Notes: generated from the sequence alone by a model not told the origin. A DNA stretch of 64,000 nucleotides from Enchytraeus crypticus (GCA_905160935.1 CAJHZI010000649.1:2856001-2920000), one strand, 5' to 3'. Shown: positions 45,320 through 57,375, counted from the first letter of the stretch. Numbers and translations are program-made.

Positions 45320-45515
45320 CCAGTGTCAATGAGTTGAGGCTAACACGTAGACCTCCATTTATTCCTTTTATCGTTAGACTGATTTTGTGGATTTTTGGAA
45401 TCTGCACCGTTTTGGACCTTCCTATCGCTCAGCGGCATGGATTTGTCTCAATTGTGCTCGGTTTTATCATGGACGAGAATAGAATTTTAATTGCTGTTAT
45501 GTTATATTATTTGTT
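45320..45515 (+). mobile_element. Family F repeat, copy 3
   Basis: AACACGTAGACCTCC, GACTGATTTTGTGGATTTTT, CACCGTTTTGGACCTTCC, CATGGATTTGTCTCAATTG, TCATGGACGAGAATAG. The frame 45334-45552 is a by-product. Confidence 0.65.
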
Positions 45516-46512
45516 TCGAATTCGAATCGTACTGGAGCATTTCTTGATTTAATTCAATTTCGTCATTGATTAATCTTTGGATATATTTTGATTACGTTTT
45601 GGATAAATGTAAGTAATTCAAATTTAAATTCTATTTTCTACTAAATTAGGAATTTGATGAATTCAGCAGTTGAAGTTATAATGCCTTTTAAAAAGTTTAT
45701 TAACAAAGAGGAGTTCGTTGATCTTTTTTGAAATTGAGTATTCACATTTATATTCTAATCTCATCTCAATTCTAATTGTTGCATTCTCCGAAGGTCTATT
45801 CGTATCTGGACCCATGCTACGCAGGGATTCAAGGGAGATGATGCTGATGATTCGAATTGTATCATAGATTGTTCAAATTAAGTATATGTGTATGATTTGA
45901 CTTTATAAGTGTTATCTAGCTCAAGCCATTAGTTCATTCAGAATTGAATGATCCCAGCAACTATGCGTTATTATCTCTCACGATACATTTAAAAATTTAG
46001 CTTATCTTCACTCAGGTGGGTCGTCTCTGACATTTTCTTCCGGCAAAACTTAAGGCCTCGTCATTGATTAAATCAACGAGTATGTTTGAACTATTATCAT
46101 GTTAAAAATTCAAGCGCGCCTAAATAAACAGTATTTACTATTACAATTTCTACCATACAAAAACTAAAAATTATTGGTATGAAATTACACTATTGGAATA
46201 AACCTATTAAATTGGAATAAAGATGCAGATGACTCACGCATTTTCATCGATTCAATAGAATCCTAGAGTAAGGAGTTGGGATTACTTATTGAGGACTGTT
46301 CTGAGGACTGATTTAGCAATGATTCTCCGTAGAAGTGTATGCGGATCAGGAACTGTACAGCCTGTAATAGGAACCCGACAGCTACGGGATACGTCATTCG
46401 GATAATCAAATTCTATTGAGGATAGTGGCTCCGGATAGTGCAGGGGCAGGATCGGAAGTTCCAGTGTTCGAAGATGCTCTGGATAGGATTTCTACAGCGC
46501 TAAAGGTTCGAG
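45516..46512 (+). other. Upstream region and probable 5' UTR of the kinase gene
   Basis: AT-rich until about 46290, then GC-richer to the kinase start codon. GGATTTCTACAG ends at 46497 and could be a splice acceptor for a leader exon. The kinase frame has a stop at 46501-46503, so initiation at 46513 is favoured. The overlapping frame 46416-46622 lies in another phase and is rejected. Confidence 0.45.
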
Positions 46513-46623
46513 ATGGGAAAGAAAATCCAATGTATTGGTCGCTACACGATGGATGCAGTCACCCTCGGAAAGGGAAACTTCGCTCATGTAGAATTGGCTA
46601 CGCACGGGGTGACGAATATTAAG
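46513..46623 (+). CDS. Ser/Thr kinase gene, first coding exon (glycine-rich loop)
   Basis: 37 codons from ATG (gagATGg, good context) read MGKKIQCIGRYTMDAVT and LGKGNFAHVELATHGVTNIK. The latter is kinase subdomain I with GKGNF as the ATP-binding loop. It ends in phase 0 at a donor AAG|GTTAGT (46624). The next exon is 56810-56938 (VAIK...). Together they give the first 80 residues of a kinase of the CAMK/AMPK-related class. IGRY...LGKGNFA resembles SIK kinases, and the second exon resembles HUNK. The subfamily is therefore open. The kinase domain starts within about ten residues of the Met, with no N-terminal extension. Confidence 0.88.
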
Positions 46624-47419
46624 GTTAGTTATTTAATATTAACATTAATTTAATATTAAAATTAAGGTTAGTTATTTAGTATTTAAAAATATCTGCCATA
46701 GAAGTACCGCGAATGCGTGAAAATTACTAGTGTATATCTCGTAGAACGCTAATTATGTTTCTCAAATTATAATAAATTGCTTTGGCCTTACGCTACTATA
46801 ATATGTTTCAGTGCAACTGGCTAAAAAATTAAAAACAAAACAAATTCAGGTAATTGAAAATATATGAAAAAAATTAAGTTCGTGCTGTCTGGAATGAGGA
46901 GACTATGAAAAGCGAACTTGATGTTCCAATCAGATTGAACACTGACTCTAAAAATCTAAATTAATGAATTAGTCTAATCTTAGAAACTCATAAATGATCT
47001 GCAAACTTGCAAGTGGGATCAAAGGCAAAAACCTACTATGCTTGTCTAGTAAAACATCAGAGTTTTTTTAATCAGAAACCCTAGAGTTCTGTATGTCGCA
47101 TATTCCAAATGAAATAAAACTTCTCAAACATATGATGAAAAAGTCGAAGTGTATAGAACATATAGTGTATTATAATTATCATGAAATAAGCTATATTCTA
47201 AATTAAAATAATTAATTATACATGTAGGCCTACATTTCCTACACTTAGAGGCCATAATTCATTTTGTTCAGTTTTGCTCAGGAAGCTACATTTGGCAAGT
47301 TTTTAATTTAAAAATCGTAGCCTAATATAATATGTTTATAAGTTTTACAAACTGACAAACTCTTAACTTTGAAAAGGCTAAAAATACTTAAACTTCTGCA
47401 AATCTGTACGGAAACATTT

Positions 47420-47740
47420 TGTATTCTGCTTTCTTTTACGCTCACGTTCTAGTCCAGTCAGAACTTCCCATCTTTCTGAGAAGTGATGCATTGCATCAGA
47501 CAGCGCGATATTGCTTATGGCGCAGGAAAAGATGTTCTAAAGCCACGCGCCGTTGAAAAAGATTTAGAAGCTGCGGCCACTGAGAAAACTGTCGCAGCGA
47601 GAAATTTAGTCTGATTAATCTAGTTGATTGATTGCACGGCTACCCAGGTGACCATTATTCAGTCGACTGTCGCATAAGACTATGGATCCGACTGTGTAAA
47701 ATACGCTTCCATGCATTCCATCTCTCAGTCGAATACATCC
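47420..47740. other. GC-richer intronic patch
   Basis: Less AT-rich than its surroundings, with a perfect odd palindrome TGATGCATTGCATCA (near 47490). No open frame. A possible intronic regulatory element. Confidence 0.3.
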
Positions 47741-48774
47741 AAAGACGTACAGCCGTGATGCTAAATGCAGTTAAATAGATGCGACGAATTAATATACTGT
47801 ACATGCATTTAAATGTAATTTAAAGCACTAATATATTCATATTTGATTAATGTTATATATACATAATATATTTTATTTAAATGTGTCAAATAATTGAGTA
47901 TACTAGCCAAAATTGCACTTTAAATATGTACAATTAATACCATGGCATATTTTTGATGGTATATTTTTTATACATACTTAATAGAGTGAAATTATTTTCT
48001 AACCAAAAAATCATAAAATTATGATTAACAGGCAAACAAATGTTTGCATGTTAATCATAATTCTCGGAATGATTAATTTATTCTAGTTAACTATTCTTCT
48101 TCATTTTGCTCCATAAATATTTCCTTAAATATTCGCTGTTGCTGCATAGTTTCTCTTGCTTTTGCTCTGATTGCTATGTTCGTTTATTGATGTCAGTGCG
48201 TTTATCAGGAATAATAGTAATAAAATAAAAATGTAGCTTGCTATTTAATTCACTGACTCATTTGAGAATCGACTGATGAGGTTGATTTTGTGTTGACAAT
48301 TGTATTGTGTAATGAAATATATAATCAACTTTTAATTGTAAGAAAACCTAAAATTATTGAAATACATGTACTTATAAAAATAAAATAAAGGAGTTTATTC
48401 TTGAACCTATTTAAAATGTTTAGTCAGTATTTCGCTTTATCTATTATACCACATTTTACGACGAACCATAATGATTATTTCATTATAAAATTGCATCAAA
48501 TTCAATTTTGCCTTAAGTTGTGTAAAAGAACATACACCTTTGACTTGCTTCAATATCTTTGCACCGATTTTCAATAGTGCTGGATGTTGTCATTCACAGT
48601 AGCGCTAAAATTGTTGTTATTTTACTATACACGATGCTTTCTGTCAATATTGCTCAAGTACGCTATCCACTCAGCAGATTTCTGGAACGTCATCCTGGAA
48701 AAAGATAGAATGCCTGCTGAACTAGCTACTTTCCAGAAGCTGAATCCTGATTGGAATCTGTTTTCCAGTAGAAA

Positions 48775-48955
48775 TAGTTGTTCGAATAGTGATTCGAATA
48801 GTGTTTCATATAGTGGTTCTAATAGTGATTCGAATAGTTTTCATATTGTGGTTCTAATAGTGGTTCTAATAGTGGTTCTAATAGTGGTTTTAATTTTTGC
48901 TCGAATAGATCTAAATAGTTCTAATATTGGTATATATAGTGATTCAAATAGTGGA
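48775..48955. repeat. 12-bp tandem repeat
   Basis: About fourteen copies of AATAGTGGTTCT/AATAGTGATTCG. The period is in frame, giving SNSDSNS and VVLIVVLI peptides in the plus frame 48584-48970, which is not accepted as a gene. Confidence 0.88.
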
Positions 48956-49599
48956 ATATTAAAGTATTAAAATTATTCAGTAGTAAGTGACGAAATGATC
49001 TACAATATGAACAAGTAGTTTTTTTTGTCTGCCATTTTGCAAATGAGCTCACATTTTGTGACGCAATGACAGGGCTATTGCCTAATTTATGACATCTCGC
49101 ACCAAATCGTTGCAAGCAGTGAATACCACTGTCAATGAATAATAGAAAAGGATTTAGCATCAGCTTTCAAGGCGTGATGCCATCTACACTCTGTCCAGTT
49201 CAGCTCGAGGTGTAAAACGTATATCCATTTCAACAGGAGTGCATATTCCTTTATACCAATCCAAAATATTGTTTAAAAAGAATTCTAAATCATGAACGCA
49301 TAAGCTATAGTTACGAGATCAGTAAAAATCATAGCATCTTGGCACGGATTAGCAAAATAATTACAAATGTTTACATTTTTGGTAAGTGATTCTTTTTCAG
49401 AATCAATTTATTAAACAATTATATTTGTTTCCACTAAATGTGTCTATAATCCAATGTGGCGTTGATGAAGAAAGCGTCAAGTAATCAAGGGGTCATTTGC
49501 GGCGTATGTGCGTTCACGTCGCATTGGATGTACATGTACAAACATCGCATCACCGCATCTAGTGGACTACTTTTATTTTTTCTCTGTTACTATAAAAAG

Positions 49600-49840
49600 C
49601 GGTTCTCTGAATTCACTCAGAATGTCATCCAATTGCTCTCGGAATGTAACCTATATGTTGTGTGAATCATGTCTGTATACTAAACGTTGTCTGAATGCTG
49701 CTTGAATGCTGCCAGCGATATGTTGTCTGAATATTTTCCGAACGCTGAATGCCGATTGTCTTCTCAATATTGAAAGTTGCCTGCTGAATGTTGCCTGATT
49801 GCTGAATGTTGTCTGAAAGATGAATGTTATTGAGACATTG
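49600..49840. repeat. Degenerate GAATGTTGTCT-type repeat
   Basis: Loose tandem of TGAATGTTGYCTG/TGAATGCTG motifs at irregular spacing of 10-30 bp. Confidence 0.6.
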
Positions 49841-50569
49841 GTTCGCAATTTAGCTAGAGGAACAACAATAGAGAACTGGTTGAACATTTCAACAATGACT
49901 GAGATGAATATGATGGACGCATAAATTTAAACTTTAAAATAAAGTGGAGTGTGTAAATACATTGCGATTTAAGCGAAGTGTTACCTACATTTTAAACCTT
50001 TAAATCTTTAGTAAAAGTTTAAAAGCTTTCAACGTCTTCATGACTTTATAGAATTAAAAAAGTTTTACATATTATAATTAATTAATTAGCTAATTAATGA
50101 GATGTCGAATGAGACATGTGTAAAGTAGAATTTCTGTTAGAACTGTCCACAATCAGTTGGTAAAAAGCTAAAATTTCAAAACATAGCAACAGCTCGTCAT
50201 TTTCGTAACGAAAGCTTTCACTGAGTGACAGTTCAATATACGGAACAGACATTTTGAAGCACTGTCCACATAGTTGACATGTAGAATATTCAACTTCCTC
50301 GAACAAGTGAAAATTTTCAGCTGTGACTGATGTTTATATTAAATAGAATAAAATCAACAGTGTATCTACAGGCTTATTCAAAGAAGAATATTTAGGCATT
50401 ACTAATGAAAGTTAGATTTGACGATAGTCCTAACTATATTATCGTATACTATACTATATTAACTACATGTATATTAATCAGGAATTTGGAATTATTCATA
50501 AATATCAAGACTTATTAGAAGAATTCCGAAAGTTTATTTCTGCTTTGCACAGCAAAAACAGTAAAACAC

Positions 50570-50785
50570 GCATTATAGTGAAATGATCAACTATGTTGAT
50601 ATCTTTCACTTTTAATATCATATGTTTAAACCTTTAGGCAACTTAGACCATTTTCCGTATAACCAGTCCAGTGAATGTCCGAGATTTTACTCTCAGCTCA
50701 GTGTGACTGGGATTCGAACCCACGAGGCTTAAAATCACCTCAGGATCTGTCATTTAAAACTCCATGAAGTTGCTCCTACGCTATT
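50570..50785 (-). mobile_element. SINE-B copy 2
   Basis: Minus strand: B box GTGGGTTCGAATCCCAG (perfect), core TCGGACATTCACTGGACTGG, then TTATACGGAAAATGGTCTAA, end CATTTCACTATA. It matches 7838-8052 along its length. Confidence 0.8.
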
Positions 50786-50794
50786 AAGATATTC

Positions 50795-51035
50795 TTCTTC
50801 CTTCTTCAGTGCACTACCAAGTGGCAGGTTCAAGGTACATATTCATACTCAAAGTCTGCTTTCTCGCTCCATAAGGGCACTCCTTAGATCAACAAGTTAA
50901 TCCTTTCACAAAGTCTATGCCTTATCAATACCTTATGTAGCCTGTAGGTTGGGAAAAGTATGGCTTCTGAGTTGGTTTCCCGTTGCCTTCTGAGTTTCTC
51001 GTTGCCTTCCTCATTAAGACATTATAAACAGAACA
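50795..51035 (-). mobile_element. SINE-D copy
   Basis: Minus strand: middle block CATACTTTTCCCAACCTACAG, TTGTGAAAGGATTAACTTGT, 3' end GTACCTTGAACCTGCC and ACTTGGTAGTGCACTGAAG with a GAAGAAGG tail. It lies immediately 5' (minus sense) of SINE-B. Confidence 0.75.
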
Positions 51036-51354
51036 CAAACATTAAAAGACAGTATCACTCTAGTTATACGATTTTCTAGTGTTTCTCCGCAAGATGTACG
51101 TTCTAGGCAAAATTTAATGCGCAAATTAGCGACACAGGAGGATTTAGTAGTCCATGCATTTTTGTTAGACAAAATCATAGAATGCCGCAGCACTATATGG
51201 ACATTGGATAAGCATGGTTTAATATAGAAAATTTGGACCGTATCCCCGATGATATAGCTGTAATTGTTGCTATTATATTTGCTGATATATTTATGTTAAG
51301 TATATCAACAAACATAGCAGCAGATATACTATAGTATATACAATATGCTGCATA

Positions 51355-51437
51355 TATATGAATATATATATATATATATATGTATATATAATATATATTC
51401 ATGTATATACATGTATATATATAGTATAAGATGTAAG

Positions 51438-51485
<48 letters not shown>
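51355..51485. repeat. (TA)n array
   Basis: Long interrupted TA array. The long frames on both strands here (Tyr-Ile runs) are artefacts. Confidence 0.95.
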
Positions 51486-51489
<4 letters not shown>

Positions 51490-52531
51490 TGTGCGTGTGT
51501 GCGTGCGATGATATATTATTTGTAAACATTGTAAATATATTTCAATTAATTACATCCGAAGTTATGAGACCTCGAGTATATTCTTAATTATTGCTGCTCC
51601 GTTAAAGTAAAAATTTGATTAAAAGCTACAAAATTAAACCGCAACATGCTTACAGTTTAAACATCAGTACAGGAATCCGAGTATTTGAGTGACTCTTAAC
51701 TGGACACAATAGTTTCTAGATTTCATTCTCGGAGTTTTATGATATTATAATCCGCCAGATTGAAATAGATCACGCGCGGGTTGACAGTAACTGCAGAAAT
51801 CTTATTTGATATTCATTGAACCAAGCACAAAATAGCCCTCTGAGGTTTGATGGCTTGTGCTGCCCTTGCGTGCATATTCTACATATTTTCCTGCGAAATC
51901 CTTCTGGTATTTATTATCAATTGTGTGAAAAATGAGAAACGATTTCAACATTTATAGCATTTCAGACAGTTAATTGAAAAATATGTATTTTGCTTAGAAC
52001 TATCCTAAATATTATCACGATTTTTATAATGTAATTGAGATATTAGTTTGAATTGTAGTTTTTCGTGACTCAGTTGCAAATTTGCTGATTGGAATTCAAT
52101 GCTAGCAGTTTGGGATTTTAAACTGCAGCTTGGAAGTTTCTGAAAATATAATTGTAGTACAGAAATAACTAGTTAGTAATTATAATTAGTTCATAATAAA
52201 TAATTAGATTAGAAGATAAAAAGAATGAAAGATATATTTCTTTGCCATATCCAAAGATGCTGAAGGAACTCTAGCAATATTAGTCTCTTGGTTAAGTGCG
52301 TTTTATCATTTTTTATCGCAATCCAGTACTGTCACTTTTGAATAATAATTAGCTTTGTACATGTATTAATTTTATTGCTATGATTACACTATGATTAAAC
52401 ATATGACATACCGCACGTGCCACATATTTTTCTTGAATAGCTTCTCTTTCCATACCTTTAGCTATTTCCTCAGTCACTCCGATATTATTAGTAATCATTT
52501 CCATGGAATGTAGTCGTAGCCGGCGCGGATT

Positions 52532-52533
52532 TG

Positions 52534-52568
<35 letters not shown>

Positions 52569-52603
52569 CCTTCCCTTGATGATGATGATGATGATGATGC
52601 AAG
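52532..52603. repeat. (CAT)n-(GAT)n inverted microsatellite
   Basis: TTGCATCATCATC... is followed after ~10 bp by ...GATGATGATGCAA. The two arms are complementary (12 and 7 trinucleotides), forming a hairpin. Ser/Asp runs in both strands' frames come from it. Confidence 0.9.
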
Positions 52604-53119
52604 TTTAACTAGAGTCGGGATACGAATAAACTGTCTCAAATCCTCTCTGTCCTACATCACATCATCAGTCAATCCCCTATTTTAGACTTTTCAATTCGTA
52701 TAAATTTATATTCGTATATGTTCTAATTTATATTAGTATATTAATTTATGTTCGTATATAAGCCGGCGCGGATTTACAGAAAACCTAAATTTATTGATTT
52801 TGTTAGCGTTTACAATGGACGTTTAAAAGTGTATGTTATTTCCTCATTTCTTATCTTCAGCCACTCTCGTTGAAGCGATGCTCCGCAATAGTGCAGTCAT
52901 TTGTATTTAGATTTATTGTAGTTCTCATTTGTGTGTTAACTGTTGCCTAAAATCTTACCATTGAATGTAAATAGCTGGAAGTATTTCAAGGAACAGGGTT
53001 AATGTTCTTATGCAATTACATGTATTACAATCCACTTTATCATATGCGCTACTTGTAACCTACTGGAGGCATTTCACTTTGATCCTGTGGACATTCTTTC
53101 CTTCTACCTGATACTTCCT

Positions 53120-53256
53120 GGCTGGAGCCAGTGGCGACGCCGGTAAGATATTCGAACCCGGATCAGTAAGTGCAGGTAAATCCTGGGCTCGACCGTCACT
53201 GACATCGTTTTCGAGTGAGGAAACTGACGTTAACATTAGCTTTACCAGCTTTAAAA
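53120..53256 (+). mobile_element. SINE-A copy
   Basis: A box TGGCGACGCCGG, B box damaged (GCAGGTAAATCC), body ACTGACATCGTTTTCGAG, and 3' end GAGGAAACTGACGTTAAC. Confidence 0.88.
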
Positions 53257-53489
53257 TTAATTTAATCTAATGAGCGATTACGAATCTTCAATGTAATGAG
53301 AAATAAATTACAAAACTAATTTGAAATTAAGCAAAAACTACTTGAACTTGTTGCCGATTGTGAGTCTTTTAAAGATATGGTTAGAACTGATAGCTGAAAG
53401 ATCCTCGTTTTATAGATTCTCGTGCTCTCCCCGTCGCTGATATGCTATCATGCAGCAAACTGAAGTTAAACTTGGCTTCTAACTTATAC

Positions 53490-53491
53490 AC

Positions 53492-53535
<44 letters not shown>
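53490..53535. repeat. (TA)n microsatellite
   Basis: Pure TA run. Confidence 0.95.
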
Positions 53536-53542
<7 letters not shown>

Positions 53543-54469
53543 ATCTTTTTTATCATCATTTGAAAAATCAGGAGTAAACTTAGCATAAAATAGAACTCAC
53601 CTAGTCTCTACCAGTCTCCTTTACCGATCACGGCCAATAGCAATTTACCGCTTAAATTCAAACATCTGTTAGGTGGTTTAAAACGTATCAATTTTTATAT
53701 GCAGTGATTTCAATTGAAGAAGAAGCGAAGTTATAAGGACTAGGCTGCGTTTTGAACCCCAATTATCAGTCTATCAGTAGTCACTAGTCCATCCATGAGG
53801 TTAGGCTTAGTCTTGCACACGATTGGATCCTCAAATTTTTGACTGTGATCGAAAATGTAAATTAGAGAAATCGCCCGAAGACCATAGTTTTTGTTTCAGA
53901 TAGACATTTAAAAATAACATAAAATAAAGACTATTTCCTCACAGTCGAATGAGATTGGCAACACTTAAATACGTCAGTGATATTAGTCACTGATATATTT
54001 GGTGTCTGAATTATATTGATAAGATTTAAACTGTAAACTCGATAGAGAAAAAATACATGAAATGGATAGTTATTCAATTAGATAGTCTATGGTCCCAATA
54101 TCGTCTAGAGTGTTACTAATTCTTTTCATAATTTCTTTATAGTCTTTTAATCACGTCATTATATCGGACAGATTTACAATATAACAAGCAATATATATAA
54201 CCAATTTCTATCCTTGGCCACTATGTTTTCACTATAGCACGTTAAAATTCTATATTTTAAAATCTATGCATGTTAGCCACACTTTAGAAGAGAAAATTGA
54301 AAAAAGCTATAAAATACTCAAATAGAGGAGTTCCAAACGAAAATCAGTGATTTCGTTGGCTGTTGAACGAATCATTTTGGAATTACTGTGTATATACAGA
54401 TACACGAATGGGTACAACTTTTCAATAAATGGTTTAATAAATTCGGCTGTGCTGCGCATTGTAAGAATC

Positions 54470-54740
54470 TGTCAATTCTTGCGAGGCGCAGGGTGAGTTT
54501 GAAAACGAAATTTGTTTTGTGACGCGCCATCTCAGCCGACCGGTCACTGACTCGTCTGGCATAATGAGTCGACGTCAAATTGTATGCTCTGAGTTGCTCG
54601 TCACCCATGACTTGTCGTTCCCCCGTCATAATCCGACAGATTAAATGAACGGTCCGGGCCTCATAGAGATTGTCCTATCGGTTTTGTGGCATTGAGTCCG
54701 GGAATTTGCCTGCAGGACTACTTGGCAGTCACGCAATTCA
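54470..54740. other. GC-richer intronic patch
   Basis: CpG-containing segment in the kinase intron with minus frames 54372-54629 and 54641-54838. Neither shows a domain. GGCGCAGGGTGAGTTT at 54486 contains a good donor-like site, so an unrecognised exon is possible. Left unassigned. Confidence 0.3.
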
Positions 54741-55151
54741 TGGGATGAACAATAATCGAATGGCTTACGAAGCATTACTAGCATTGCTATGTAGTAGTTA
54801 ACGTTATGCACATTAGTAAAACGTAAGAAGTTCCTCATATTGATTTATTATTCGAAGATTTTCAATGCAATACGAGCCTTGAATGCAAATATCACATTTT
54901 CAGATTAATTTAGACTTAACATTTTTGTAATTAAATTACTTCAATGATGCGAAATGGTTAGTTGCTGGTCTTGGGGGAAAATTCCAATAAAGTTTGGGTT
55001 ACGATTAAAGAATACTTCTAAGTTATAAAGTAATTGTCCTTAAGATGAAAGGTTTTGCAATTTTAAACTATATACAATTTCATTACATTTCCCGTGTAAA
55101 TAATACTATAAACTATTGAAACTTATTGCTCATACGTTTAGAGCTAAAGTC

Positions 55152-55272
55152 AAGTTTAACGTCAGTTTCCTGCTCTATAGCCTGTCAGAGACGTGGAGAG
55201 CACTAGATCTGAACCCTGCACCCACTGATGCGCTATCGAACAACTATCCAACAAGCCACTGGTTCAGCCCGG
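55152..55272 (-). mobile_element. SINE-A copy, strongly diverged
   Basis: Minus strand: CCAGTGGCTTGTTGGATAG, a head remnant with TCGATAGCGCATCAGTGGGTG, GGTTCAGATC in the B-box position, and 3' end GGAAACTGACGTTAAAC. Confidence 0.7.
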
Positions 55273-56411
55273 TTTCACACATATATGAATATCCAGTCAT
55301 GGGTTTTATTTGGGAATTTGAACAAGATTAGGAAGTAATCCTGCACGTATTCATTAGTTCTCGAATTCATCTTTTCACTAAACTTGATATGTAATATAGA
55401 GCCTGTTCATTGAAGCAGTCGTTTTAGTACATTAAGAATAATAAAAATTGAGCTGACAAATTTCAATTGATGTGTCGATAAATGGATATTTAAATTTTGT
55501 CAACTAGATAGAATATAAATCAAATTATTTATAAATGGAAAGATTATATCAAATCAGTTGATGAACTTTATCTGATGTTCAGTGCAATTCTTTTAAAAAG
55601 AATTCTCAAATACATGGCAGGTTCGAGAAACACGGTTACGAGCATAAAGGTCAATTTTCAACATTTCCTAGACGCTGAACATTAAAATGCACTCAGGACT
55701 AATAAGATATTCATCTTGCTATTTGATGAAGCCTTACATTGCAGCCTTGAAGCCAATCTGAAGCATTTATCAACTGTAGAGAGATGCCAGCTATTTCAGT
55801 GCTCCGTTAACTGCGAAATTGAGAATTTTTACAGAATTTCGTTATTTTTGTGTTCTTCACATGTTTTTTAGTAATGATATTTCTCCCCTTCAGCTTTCTG
55901 CTAAAACAGCTAAAGTATGTTTATCACCCTCGGACTGCATTAATTGTGTCAAAAGTACTTCATCAACCTCCAAGTTGATGCCTTCCTTGAAATTATACAC
56001 ATTTTTAGCGTAGCATTTATTAAAAATAAATATACATGTAGCTTCGAAGATGATTTTCCATTGTCATTCTTATTTATAGCATTTACCATAGATTACACGG
56101 GATGTAATCTCTGCGGCGGTCCGGATACAAAACTACTAAGAAAACCGACGTTAAATTAAAATTTAGACAAATTATATAATTATTGATAGTTATAAAATTA
56201 TAAATAATAATTATATTTCGTAACATGTAGGTAAATAATTTCTTCATGTGATAGTAGTCGTGCAATTCCTTCATTCCGTAAAAGATAGAACTGGTTCTAA
56301 ATTATTTTTCTCCAATTTTAACATTCTAACTCCAAAGTGGTACTGAAATTTAATGACGAGCTCTTACTACTTACTCATACAGGACACTTGAAGTTGAATT
56401 AATTTCAAACT

Positions 56412-56563
56412 AAAAGCTGGTAAAGCTACTTTTAACGTCAGTTTCCTCACTCGAAAGCGATGTCAGTGACAGGCGAGCCGAGGAGTAGAACCCCGCCCAT
56501 ACTGATCCTCGGTCGAATATCTTACCGACATCGCCACTGGCTTCAGCCAATGGCGATGTCGGT
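56412..56563 (-). mobile_element. SINE-A copy with palindromic head
   Basis: Minus strand: full SINE-A with A box TGGCGATGTCGG, B-box variant GGTTCTACTCC, and 3' end GAGGAAACTGACGTTAAAAG. An inverted duplication of the first ~17 bp of the head makes a 40-bp near-perfect palindrome at 56524-56563 (16 of 17 pairs, 6-bp loop). Confidence 0.85.
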
Positions 56564-56809
56564 TTCATTATTTACAGATACATGGCATCAATTTTAGAAT
56601 GTGCATTTCATATTCATCGCTTAGTTTATATTGATTTGTTTATTGTATTTCCTTTTCGTCAAACAAGCAACAAATACAGACGTTTTCTTTTCAAAATTCT
56701 TAAATGCCGGTATAAAATTATTTTCCAATTTATAGACATTTGTCACAAGCATTCAATAACTAATATTCTAGTTTTCTAAGTATGCGAATTTTCTTTAACA
56801 TTATTACAG

Positions 56810-56938
56810 GTTGCAATAAAGATTATTGACACACGCAAGGTGAAGGACGAATACGTGCGAGCTAACCTTTACCGCGAGGCGAGGATCATGAGCCCTATTC
56901 GTCATCCAAACATAATACGACTCTACGAGACTTTGAGG
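56810..56938 (+). CDS. Ser/Thr kinase gene, second coding exon (VAIK lysine, alpha-C helix)
   Basis: 43 codons, phase 0 to phase 0. The acceptor is ATTATTACAG|GTT and the donor TTGAGG|GTACGT. The peptide VAIKIIDTRKV carries the ATP-anchoring Lys of subdomain II. YVRANLYREARIMSPI carries the alpha-C Glu (subdomain III). RHPNIIRLYETLR is subdomain IV. The motif joins in frame to exon 46513-46623. YV..NL.RE and RHPNI favour HUNK, while VAIKIID and the upstream exon favour SIK, so I assign only the CAMK/AMPK-related class. A family-E repeat begins about 6 bp beyond the exon end, inside the next intron. The catalytic loop (HRD) and DFG lie further 3', outside or beyond recognised sequence. The opposite-strand frame 56804-57001 is a shadow. 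Confidence 0.93.
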
Positions 56939-56944
56939 GTACGT

Positions 56945-57025
56945 ACCGTCAACTCTACTCATGTTGACCCTGACAATATCTTCGTATGAGGAAACGGACA
57001 TTAAACCTTAATTATAATAATTAAT
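56945..57025 (+). mobile_element. Family E 3' fragment at a splice donor
   Basis: TGACCCTGACAATATCTTCG, TATGAGGAAACGGACATTAAACC and an (AAT)n-like tail match the 3' half of family E. It starts within ~6 bp of the kinase exon donor. Confidence 0.65.
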
Positions 57026-57254
57026 ATTATTGATGTCATGTTTTATGCCTCATTGCATTGCGTAGTGTATACGAGATTTAAATTGTTTTATTTTGTATAT
57101 ACGTCTGTCCGTGATAGGCACGAGTATTTTGTGCTGTAGTAATTAAATACTAATTGTGCAGTAAAAGGAGAATAACCTATCTACTAGCTAAATACAACAC
57201 AACTGCATGTGCAAATGTCCATACAATATGCTACCGTTGTGAGCCTCTAGCAGG

Positions 57255-57375
57255 TCGGCAAACTTAGTTATCTGTCGGCGGATTAGTAGGTGCGGAGTTC
57301 AAATCCAATGTTCGATCCAGCACTGACATGTTTTCCAGACAGGAGGCACGACAAACTAGCCTTTAGCCTTTAGTT
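57255..57375 (+). mobile_element. tRNA-SINE remnant, probably SINE-A
   Basis: GGCGGATTAGTAGGTGCGGA, GTTCAAATCC (B box) and CAGCACTGACATGTTTTCC resemble SINE-A. The first part is lost and the tail unrecognisable. Confidence 0.55.

Larger units (their letters stand above)
46624..56809 (+). other. Kinase intron, 10.2 kb, phase 0
   Basis: It is bounded by donor GTTAGT and acceptor TTATTACAG. It contains SINE-B, SINE-D, three SINE-A copies, several tandem arrays and TA runs (listed separately). No other exon was recognised inside. The stretches 46630-48770, 51600-52500 and 53540-55150 hold no recognised element except the GC-richer patches noted. Confidence 0.8.

Noticed and set aside
46416-46622. 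68-codon ORF overlapping the kinase exon
   Set aside because: It is in a different phase from the frame encoding the glycine-rich loop, which splices correctly at 46623.
48584-48970. 128-codon ORF with Ser-Asn and Val-Leu-Ile runs
   Set aside because: Most of it translates a 12-bp tandem repeat that is in frame by its period.
51345-51587. Tyr-Ile-rich ORFs on both strands
   Set aside because: Translations of TA arrays.
52349-52639. Asp-run ORF (minus) and Ser-run ORF (plus)
   Set aside because: Homopolymer runs come from the CAT/GAT microsatellite; the remaining residues show no domain.
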